From the NCBI GenBank assembly GCA_036477795.1, contig JAZGDL010000216.1, positions 1 to 9,762 of the forward strand: a stretch of DNA of 9,762 bases, given 5' to 3'. The position numbers and the translations under genes are program-made. The stretch comes from JAZGDL01 sp036477795 (GTDB lineage: Bacteria > Planctomycetota > Phycisphaerae > UBA1845). Below, one piece after another: positions 1 to 5,664 of the stretch (positions within the stretch are counted from its first letter, which is position 1; each line of letters opens with the position of its first letter). The notes beneath the pieces are model-generated. The model was not told the DNA's origin. It did no database searches and saw only the letters and a list, made by a program, of their open reading frames with translations.

Positions 1-1690
1 TTTGCATCTCGTTGGGGATATCGGTGGTGCCGAACTTCGACACCAGGTCGCTGATGCCGACAAACATGACGCTGGCGGCGAAGTGCTCAGTGAGCTTGGT
101 GGCCCCCCAGGCGGATGCGAAACCGCCGTAGGAGCCGCCGGTGATCCCGACCTTGTTCTTGTCGATCAAGCCGGTGGAGATGAGGTGGTCTATGGCGTCG
201 ACCAGGTCGTCGAACTCCCCGCCTGCGTAATCCGCCTGGCCCATCTTAGAGAAAGCGACGCCGCGGCCGGTGCTGCCGCGGTAGTTGGGATAGAAAACGG
301 CGAAGCCCCGTGCCGCAGCGACCTGGCCAGCAGTACTGTAGTAGGTGAGCCAGCCGTTGGACCGGTGGGCTTCAGGCCCGCCGTGGACGCTCATGATCAA
401 CGGGTAGCGCGTATTCGGTTTTTTGTCGAGGGGGCGAATCAGAATGCCCTCGAGGTCCAGCCCATCGCGGGCTTTGTATTTGACCACCTCCTGTTTGGCC
501 AGCCGCATGTCCTTTACCCATGAGTTGCTGTCGGTGAGGCGGCGCGGGGCGTCGTCGCGGTGTTGCATGAAGAAGGCTTCGCGCGGGTGTTGGGGGCTGT
601 CGGCGACAAACGCGGCGGCGAACCCATCGTCGGCGAGGCTGAGGCTTCCAAGGATCGGCCCGCCGGTGCCAACGATCATCTCGTGGTTAGAGCCGTCGAT
701 GTCGACCCTGTTGAAGGTGGAGTAGCACCCCTGGTGCCCGACGAACATGATGGTGTCTTTGTCCCGCCAGGCGATGGACGTCACGTCGGCGTGGTAGTTC
801 GGAAGCAGGTTGCGAATCTCACCGCCGTCGGCTGAGACCAACAACAGTCGGCCGGCATTGGGATCGTGGATGTCCGCGCCGGACACGAAGGCTATGTGCC
901 TGCTGTCGGGAGACCATGCCACCTGAGCCAGCTTTCCGGGATTGTCGATCCGGGCCAGGATCCGGCTGCCGCCGGGATCGACGACGTGGATCTTTCTCTT
1001 CATGTAGTGATCGTCGATGAGCGGGGTAGGGGCCAATGCGACGACGAGCTTGGAGCCGTCGGGGCTCCAATGGATTTCCGTGGCGGAACCGGGTAGGTCG
1101 AGTGCTTCAGGCTCATCCTCGTCGTCGTCACGTCTGGTGATCCAGACACGCACCTGTCGCAAGTCCTCCTCGTAAACCTCCGCCGCAAAGCCCTTGTCTT
1201 TGAGCTTCTTCTTCTCTTTGTCCTCCTTTTCCTCGGCGGTGAACGCAATGCGTTGGCCGTCCGGGTGCCAGGAGTAATCCTTGATGTCGGCATCATGGCT
1301 GGCGACCGGGCGGGCTTCGCCGCCGTCGATCGGAATGAGATAAACACCCTTGTGCTCGTCATCGCCGCGCTTGGCCAGGAATGAGATGCCGGCACCGTCG
1401 GGCGTCCACCGGATGTTGGAGACGTTGACCTCTCCGGTGACGAACGGCCGGCTGCGGCCCTGCCGGTCGACGACGTGCAGTTCAGCCCATGCCGGGCCGT
1501 CGTCGTCCTCGTGCGGTATGCGCGGGACGCTGAGGCTGTAGGCGATGTATCGGCCGTCGGGCGAAACCTTCGCGCTGGTGACCTGCATGGTCTTGGCGAT
1601 GTGCATGGGGGTAAATACGTCCTGCTGGGCGCTGGTGACCGCACAGCCGCTACCGACAACAAGCAAACAGACCGTCAAAAATCCTCGCAC
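1..1690 (-). CDS. Exported S9 family serine peptidase (prolyl oligopeptidase / acylaminoacyl-peptidase type), 3' end outside window
   Basis: An open frame of 563 codons runs from a GTG at 1690 to the window edge without a stop. GGAGG at 1700-1704 (read on the minus strand) lies 9 nt upstream and fixes the start. Residues 1-21 form a signal peptide (MRGFLTVCLLVVGSG, then C16 and a TSA|QQD site). C16 is preceded by GSG, a poor lipobox, so cleavage by signal peptidase I is more likely. Residues about 30-395 form a beta-propeller with TolB/DPP-like repeats (KVSPDGRYIAY, IRWTPDG, YSWHPDGQRIAF, IHWSPDGSKL, VAWSPDSRHIAF). A Lys/Glu-rich loop interrupts it at about 153-180. The alpha/beta-hydrolase domain begins near 400, with the oxyanion-region HGGP at 436-439, NYRGSTGRG near 467 and the nucleophile motif GGSYGG with Ser520. 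The catalytic Asp and His lie beyond the window. In this family the propeller restricts access to oligopeptides. Exact specificity (dipeptidyl, acylaminoacyl or endo-oligopeptidase) cannot be read here. Confidence 0.93.
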   Translation of the reverse strand, partial: MRGFLTVCLLVVGSGCAVTSAQQDVFTPMHIAKTMQVTSAKVSPDGRYIAYSLSVPRIPHEDDDGPAWAELHVVDRQGRSRPFVTGEVNVSNIRWTPDGAGISFLAKRGDDEHKGVYLIPIDGGEARPVASHDADIKDYSWHPDGQRIAFTAEEKEDKEKKKLKDKGFAAEVYEEDLRQVRVWITRRDDDEDEPEALDLPGSATEIHWSPDGSKLVVALAPTPLIDDHYMKRKIHVVDPGGSRILARIDNPGKLAQVAWSPDSRHIAFVSGADIHDPNAGRLLLVSADGGEIRNLLPNYHADVTSIAWRDKDTIMFVGHQGCYSTFNRVDIDGSNHEMIVGTGGPILGSLSLADDGFAAAFVADSPQHPREAFFMQHRDDAPRRLTDSNSWVKDMRLAKQEVVKYKARDGLDLEGILIRPLDKKPNTRYPLIMSVHGGPEAHRSNGWLTYYSTAGQVAAARGFAVFYPNYRGSTGRGVAFSKMGQADYAGGEFDDLVDAIDHLISTGLIDKNKVGITGGSYGGFASAWGATKLTEHFAASVMFVGISDLVSKFGTTDIPNEMQ

Positions 1691-1745
1691 GATCGATTTC
1701 CTCCAAAGTTATGACTGGGCTAAACGTACAGCGCAAGGTCACGCT

Positions 1746-1769
1746 GGACCGAGAATCCCTTCTCGGTCC
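1746..1769. repeat. Perfect hairpin A: 10-bp stem, TCCC loop
   Basis: GGACCGAGAA (1746-1755) and TTCTCGGTCC (1760-1769) are exact reverse complements around the loop TCCC (1756-1759). It lies 56 bases upstream of the S9 start codon, in the 5' region of both flanking genes, so a terminator role for either is unlikely. The loop is complementary to the GGGA loop of the next hairpin. It is probably a dispersed palindromic repeat or an RNA/protein-binding structure. Confidence 0.75.
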
Positions 1770-1786
1770 CCCTTCGCGGCGGGCCA

Positions 1787-1802
1787 CGGGAAGGGATTCC
1801 CG
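1787..1802. repeat. Hairpin A2: 6-bp stem, GGGA loop
   Basis: CGGGAA (1787-1792) and TTCCCG (1797-1802) pair exactly around GGGA (1793-1796). Its segment GAAGGGATTC (1790-1799) is also the exact reverse complement of GAATCCCTTC (1753-1762) in hairpin A. The two elements could therefore form either two local hairpins or one long-range helix. Confidence 0.55.
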
Positions 1803-1811
1803 CAGCGGATG

Positions 1812-1835
1812 GGTGCGAGAATGGATTCTCGCACC
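1812..1835. repeat. Perfect hairpin B: 11-bp inverted repeat around GG
   Basis: GGTGCGAGAAT (1812-1822) and ATTCTCGCACC (1825-1835) are exact reverse complements separated by GG. As RNA the apical pair would open to give a 10-bp stem with a four-base loop. It shares the GAGAAT/ATTCTC arms with hairpin A at 1746-1769, which suggests the two are diverged members of one palindrome family. Confidence 0.75.
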
Positions 1836-2039
1836 AGCACTTGTCGGCGACTTTGCACTGTACTGCTAATCACCGTAGCGGGACGGCGAAGCCAAGGTTC
1901 TGATCTCCACCAATCCCGCGCACACGAAGCGCAGCCGCATAAGACGACCAACCACGCCGCGTCAGAGACACGACGGTCACCTTATCGACGGCGCGGCGCG
2001 GAGTCAACGTACCGGTTTGGCGGGCAAAAAGAGATCGGC

Positions 2040-2068
2040 TTGAGACATGAGCGATGAGCGCCTAACAT
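2040..2068 (+). promoter_or_regulatory. Candidate sigma70-type promoter for the POT transporter
   Basis: TTGAGA (2040-2045, five of six matches to TTGACA) is followed after exactly 17 bases by TAACAT (2063-2068, four of six matches to TATAAT). Transcription would start near 2075 and leave a leader of about 37 bases that includes the GGAGG at 2100-2104. Spacing and location fit well, but this is a consensus match only. Confidence 0.45.
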
Positions 2069-2111
2069 GCCCCCGTCTGTTCTTAGGCCCTTTTGAAACG
2101 GAGGACACGCA

Positions 2112-3641
2112 GTGGCCAGACGAGAAGGCGAATTCCTCGGGCACCCCGTTGGACTTTACGTTTTATTCTTTACAGAGATGTGGGAGCGTTTCAGCTACTA
2201 CGGCATGCGCGCCCTGCTCATCTTCTACATGACCAAGGCACTGCAATACTCCGATCAGTTCGCCACGGGGACCTATGGAGCCTACACGGGTCTTGTGTAC
2301 GCCACGCCGTTGATCGGGGGCATGCTGGCGGATCGATTCCTGGGCTACCGCAAAGCCATCATTATCGGTGGGGTGCTGATGGCCATCGGTGAGTTTGCCT
2401 TGGCCTTCCCCAACACCGTCGTTTTCTACACCGCACTGGCCCTGCTAATCGTCGGCAACGGGTTTTTCAAGCCGAATATCTCCACGCTGGTCGGGAAGCT
2501 GTACCCGTCGGGTGATGAACGCCGCGACGGGGCCTTCACGATCTTCTACATGGGAATCAACATCGGCGCCTTCCTGACGCCGTTGGTATGCGGCTACATC
2601 GGAGAGACCTACGGATGGCATTACGGGTTCTTGCTGGCCGGCGTGGGCATGGTGCTGGGCCTGTGTATCTTTGTGATGTGGGGAAAGCACCTGGGCGAGC
2701 ACGGAGGGCCACCGAAACCGGAAGCGTTTGAGCAGCCGTATGCCTTTGGTCTCTCTCGACTCTCTTCGCTTTATCTTGGAATTATCATCTGCATTCCAGT
2801 GATCGCGATCCTGGTGTATCGGCCAACGTGGGTCCAAGTCAGTGTGCCGGTGATCGCGGCGGTGTTTCTGATCTACATCATATATGAAATGAGCCGTTGC
2901 ACGCCGTTTGAGCGGGGACGGATCCTGGTGATCCTGGTGCTGGTGTTCTTTTCAATCACGTTCTGGGCCTGTTTTGAGCAGGCCGGAAGTTCCATGAGCC
3001 TTTTCACGGACCGGCTCATCGACCGGCACCTGTTTGGTTGGGAGATTCCAGCGTCGATGTTCCAGTCGGTCAACCCGCTGTTCATCATTGTGCTGGCGAT
3101 TCCCTTCTCCGCGCTGTGGACCTGGTTAGGGGGGCGGCGCATGAATCCGTCGTCGCCCTTGAAGTTCGCGTTGGCATTGTTTCAGATGGCATTGGGCTTT
3201 GTGGCCATGGTCATCGCAGCCCGTCGGGCCACGGAAGACGGCACGGCCCATATGGGCTGGTTGATCCTGGCGTATCTGCTGCACACCACCGGGGAACTCT
3301 GCCTTTCCCCGGTGGGGCTTTCCATGGTGACAAAACTAGCGCCGGTGAGACTCGGTGCCCTGTTGATGGGAGCCTGGTTCTTGTCCAATGCTTTCGCCAA
3401 TGTGATAGGAGGCGCCATTGCCGGGCTCACGGGAGGCGAGGCGGGCTACGAACGCGTGTTTACGATGATTGTTTACGTGGCGGGAGGGCTGGGTGTGGTC
3501 TTGTTACTGCTGACCCCGATTCTCAAGAGACTGGGGCGCGAAGATGAGGCGAACGAAGCTGATCCGAGCCCACAGCGCAAGCGCGGGGTAACCGTCGAGC
3601 CTACTGCCGGTGACGCAGTAGTTGAGGCCCCCGGAGAATAG
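2112..3641 (+). CDS. POT/PTR2 family proton-dependent di/tripeptide transporter (MFS)
   Basis: This complete 509-residue inner-membrane symporter starts at GTG 2112, seven bases after GGAGG (2100-2104). Family hallmarks are unambiguous. The proton-coupling ExxER motif is E22-M-W-E25-R26 in TM1, followed by Y29, Y30 and R33 of the peptide site. The loop 2-3 signature GGMLADRFLGYRK is at 69-81. K120 lies in the TM4 motif NGFFKPN, and N150 in FYMGINIGAF of TM5. E289 is in the TM7 motif FWACFEQ, and E395 in GELCLSPVGLSMVTKLAP of TM10. These correspond to the substrate and proton residues described for bacterial PepT proteins, so activity is likely intact. By family knowledge it imports di- and tripeptides with protons. 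The cytosolic tail after the last helix (about 472-509) is charged and low in complexity. Its position between an S9 and an S46 peptidase fits uptake of their products. A separate promoter candidate lies directly upstream. Confidence 0.96.
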   Translation: MARREGEFLGHPVGLYVLFFTEMWERFSYYGMRALLIFYMTKALQYSDQFATGTYGAYTGLVYATPLIGGMLADRFLGYRKAIIIGGVLMAIGEFALAFPNTVVFYTALALLIVGNGFFKPNISTLVGKLYPSGDERRDGAFTIFYMGINIGAFLTPLVCGYIGETYGWHYGFLLAGVGMVLGLCIFVMWGKHLGEHGGPPKPEAFEQPYAFGLSRLSSLYLGIIICIPVIAILVYRPTWVQVSVPVIAAVFLIYIIYEMSRCTPFERGRILVILVLVFFSITFWACFEQAGSSMSLFTDRLIDRHLFGWEIPASMFQSVNPLFIIVLAIPFSALWTWLGGRRMNPSSPLKFALALFQMALGFVAMVIAARRATEDGTAHMGWLILAYLLHTTGELCLSPVGLSMVTKLAPVRLGALLMGAWFLSNAFANVIGGAIAGLTGGEAGYERVFTMIVYVAGGLGVVLLLLTPILKRLGREDEANEADPSPQRKRGVTVEPTAGDAVVEAPGE

Positions 3642-3736
3642 CGGCGCGTTAACGTTCGGATTGTGGGTTGGAGAATGGGATGAGGGAGCGGATATTTCGC
3701 TTCGGGCGTCTGCCAAACGACAAAGTCACTGCGAAA

Positions 3737-3758
3737 CCCACGGATTCGAATCCGTGGG
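3737..3758. repeat. 22-bp perfect palindrome (CCCACGG-type, copy C)
   Basis: The arms are CCCACGGATTC (3737-3747) and GAATCCGTGGG (3748-3758), with no spacer. It is followed by CTTG and not by a U-tract, so it is a poor intrinsic terminator. A second copy with the same architecture lies at 9038-9061. It is most simply a dispersed extragenic palindrome (REP-like). It could also stabilise the 3' end of the transporter mRNA. Confidence 0.8.
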
Positions 3759-3960
3759 CTTGCAATGGAACTGTGACGGAGCACTCGCCTGTGGCAGAGG
3801 AGTTTGCTCCGCACACTGGGGGATGATCCCAAGCGGCTGGGCGGAACGGGAGATGACCGCAGCCCGATCCCTCCTGGCGGAATATCAGCAAAGACCGGCG
3901 TAGACGGGACCGGTAAAGGTCTTGCCGACACACTTGGTTTCGTGAATAGTTGTCCGGCAT

Positions 3961-3965
3961 GGAGG
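3961..3965 (+). promoter_or_regulatory. Ribosome binding site that decides the start of the He_PIG lipoprotein
   Basis: GGAGG is followed by three in-frame start options: TTG 3970 (spacer 4), GTG 3973 (spacer 7) and ATG 3979 (spacer 13). The GTG has the standard spacing and is preferred. All three keep the lipoprotein signal intact. Confidence 0.6.
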
Positions 3966-3972
3966 TTCATTG

Positions 3973-4857
3973 GTGCGGATGAATCGATTACGGTGGATGG
4001 CCTGCTTGGTTTGTGCGAGCCTGCCGGCCTGTGGGGGCCGGCTCATTGTCGATCCAGCCCCGCTGGTCATCGCCACGGACTCACTACCCAACGAGCTTGT
4101 CGACGAATCATATCGGGCGGAACTCACCACCGATGACAACGTCTCAGCCACCTGGCGGATCGTTTCAGGAAGCCTGCCGCCGGGACTGTCACTCAACGCC
4201 CAAACCGGGGTTGTTGCTGGAACCGCGCTGACCGCCGGCACCTTCGAGTTCATGGTTGAGGCACAGGAGAACGCCCTGGTTTCGCGCCGCGGACGAAAGG
4301 GATTCTCCATCACCATCATCGAGCGGCTCCAAGTGAACCCCAATCTGGAATTCGCCCGTATCGATGAGCCCTACTCAGATTCGTTCACGGTCAGCGGCGG
4401 TATTGCACCCTATACCTTCGAGTTGATCGGCCTGCCGGGCGGTCTGGATATCGACGAGATGACCGGCACGGTCTCCGGCACGCCGCGGGTCGCAAACGAA
4501 GGCCTGCAAATCGAAGTGACCGTGACCGACAGCGGCGATCCGCAGCAGACAGCGATCGCACGCGGCCTCTTCGTTGTGCTGCCGCGGGCGGTCAGTGTCG
4601 CGACTCTGTCTCTCCCGGACGGCCGGGTGCGCCGGACCTACGTCGAACAGTTGGAGGCTGTGGACGGCACGGCACCGTATACTTGGGCGGTTATCGCCGG
4701 TGTTCTGCCCGACGGGGTCCGCCTTAATCTGGATACCGGTGTGATCTCCGGCGTGCCCAGCCGAGTTCAGACGGCTATGTTCACCGTGAAGGTGACTGAC
4801 AGCGGTGTCCCGCCGACCTCCGGCACCAAGGAATTCACCATGCGGATTGACCCGTGA
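3973..4857 (+). CDS. Lipoprotein with three putative-Ig (He_PIG) repeats
   Basis: A predicted 294-residue lipoprotein read from GTG 3973. The signal peptide is basic (RMNRLRW), then hydrophobic, and ends in the lipobox LPAC with Cys20. The rest is three tandem Ig-like repeats of about 85-90 residues, at roughly 32-116, 120-204 and 208-293. They carry the He_PIG-type pattern: PYT(F/W), then (S/V)LPxG(L/V)xL, then TG.(V/I)(S/A)G, then F.V.V.DSG. Repeats 2 and 3 keep PYTF and PYTW; repeat 1 is more diverged and lacks that segment. No enzymatic motif is visible. Such folds usually serve as adhesion, spacer or ligand-binding modules on the cell surface or in the periplasm. The gene is probably co-transcribed with the lipoprotein gene 91 bases downstream on the same strand. 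Family membership is well supported, but the ligand and role are unknown. Confidence 0.87.
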   Translation: MRMNRLRWMACLVCASLPACGGRLIVDPAPLVIATDSLPNELVDESYRAELTTDDNVSATWRIVSGSLPPGLSLNAQTGVVAGTALTAGTFEFMVEAQENALVSRRGRKGFSITIIERLQVNPNLEFARIDEPYSDSFTVSGGIAPYTFELIGLPGGLDIDEMTGTVSGTPRVANEGLQIEVTVTDSGDPQQTAIARGLFVVLPRAVSVATLSLPDGRVRRTYVEQLEAVDGTAPYTWAVIAGVLPDGVRLNLDTGVISGVPSRVQTAMFTVKVTDSGVPPTSGTKEFTMRIDP

Positions 4858-4948
4858 GCCCGCTGGTGGGAGAATCCGTCCGTGGCGGAGAACCACGTTT
4901 GAGGCGCTGTTGCGTGTCTATGAAGCGGGAGATCAGGAGTTGCATACC

Positions 4949-5638
4949 ATGCCCAGGAGATTGATTGCGGCGTGTCTGATCCTGACTGCGTGCAGCGGAT
5001 TGCGCTGCTGGCTTCCCGGATCGGGCGCCCGGCTGGGCGACGCCATCTCGCTGGACGACAACAACGCCACCATCACCATCAGCGAGACAACCGGGGACCT
5101 GCAAGCGGAGGTCGTTGCCGTCATCACCGACCGTCGCGAACGACTCGCCGAACTCCAATCCGGCCAAACGCTGCTCGTCAACGACGAACCATTGGCTGGT
5201 CCTGACAGCGGCGGTGCCTACCGCGCCATCATTCCTGCCGCACCCAGCTATACCGTGACGGTGAACGACCCCACCCGCGGCGTTCAGAGAACAACCATAT
5301 TCCGCCCACCAGCCTTTGCCATCACATCCCCGGTTGATGGCACGTCCGCGTCGCTTTCGGGTTTTACGGTGGCCTGGTCGAACGCGGATTCGAGCCTGGA
5401 GGTGGAGATTTCGCTGTCTCAGACGATCTTCGGCGAGCAGCAACTCCAGGAATTCGAACGCACCAGCGACACCCGTATGCGTGGAATCGAAGCGTCTGAA
5501 CTGGGCGACTTTCAGCAGGGCGCCGACCTGGTCATCGAGGTGACCAAGATCAGCGGGCGCACCAACATCAACGGCTTTGGATCAGCGGCGCTGACGTCCA
5601 GCCTGACCGTGACGTCGCGAGTGTCACCCACGTCTTGA
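4949..5638 (+). CDS. Hypothetical lipoprotein with C-terminal Ig-like segment
   Basis: A 229-residue protein starting at ATG 4949, nine bases after AGGAG (4935-4939). The frame is open further upstream, but only this start gives both a ribosome binding site and a signal peptide. The N-terminus MPRRLIAACLI ends in the lipobox LTAC with Cys15, so the mature protein is probably a membrane-anchored lipoprotein. I do not recognise the family. Residues about 30-125 are beta-rich, with NNATITISET and YTVTVND. From about 126, AFAITSPVDGTSASLSGFTV resembles the start of a fibronectin/Ig-type sandwich, as found in surface proteins. No catalytic motif, transmembrane helix after the signal, or coiled coil is visible. 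It lies 91 bases after the He_PIG lipoprotein, which suggests a two-gene unit. Its stop is 26 bases from the stop of the convergent S46 peptidase gene, with no clear terminator between. Confidence 0.78.
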   Translation: MPRRLIAACLILTACSGLRCWLPGSGARLGDAISLDDNNATITISETTGDLQAEVVAVITDRRERLAELQSGQTLLVNDEPLAGPDSGGAYRAIIPAAPSYTVTVNDPTRGVQRTTIFRPPAFAITSPVDGTSASLSGFTVAWSNADSSLEVEISLSQTIFGEQQLQEFERTSDTRMRGIEASELGDFQQGADLVIEVTKISGRTNINGFGSAALTSSLTVTSRVSPTS

Positions 5639-5664
5639 ATTGACGTTCCCGCTTGCCATACGTA

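Larger units (their letters stand above)
1691..2111. other. Divergent intergenic region between the S9 peptidase and the POT transporter
   Basis: These 421 bases separate two divergently starting genes. They contain three consecutive hairpins (1746-1835) and a candidate promoter for the transporter (2040-2068), both listed separately. From 1836 to 2039 I see no hairpin, repeat or credible coding sequence. The short open frames on either strand lack ribosome binding sites and recognisable protein features. Confidence 0.7.
3642..3972. other. Intergenic region between the transporter and the lipoprotein pair
   Basis: These 331 bases hold one clear element, the perfect palindrome at 3737-3758, plus the ribosome binding site of the next gene at 3961-3965. 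There is no T-run after the palindrome. Short open frames crossing it on both strands encode palindrome-derived peptides (HGFESVG) and lack ribosome binding sites, so I treat the stretch as non-coding. Confidence 0.65.

Noticed and set aside
1150..1234. Lys/Glu-rich insertion in the S9 propeller as a novel domain
   Set aside because: Charged surface loops between propeller blades are common in bacterial S9 peptidases. It is low-complexity, with no domain signal.
1000..1662. Minus-strand frame of 220 codons overlapping the S9 gene
   Set aside because: It is a Ser/Arg/Pro-rich out-of-frame shadow. The frame from GTG 1690 carries the propeller repeats and the GGSYGG motif.
1706..1740. Minus-strand TTGCGC-17-CATAAC as a promoter for the S9 peptidase
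   Set aside because: The -35 matches only three of six bases, and the predicted transcription start would fall on the ribosome binding site.
1841..1870. TTGTCG-18-GCTAAT as a second promoter for the transporter
   Set aside because: Four of six matches in each box, 240 bases from the gene, and weaker than the candidate at 2040-2068.
3922..3950. TTGCCG-17-AATAGT as a promoter for the He_PIG lipoprotein
   Set aside because: Both boxes match only four of six bases, and the leader would be about 16 bases with the ribosome binding site at its very start. Support is too weak to annotate.
3649..3960. Minus-strand open frame of 103 codons in the intergenic region after the transporter
   Set aside because: It runs through the palindrome (HGFESVG), has no ribosome binding site and shows no domain. 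It is most likely non-coding.
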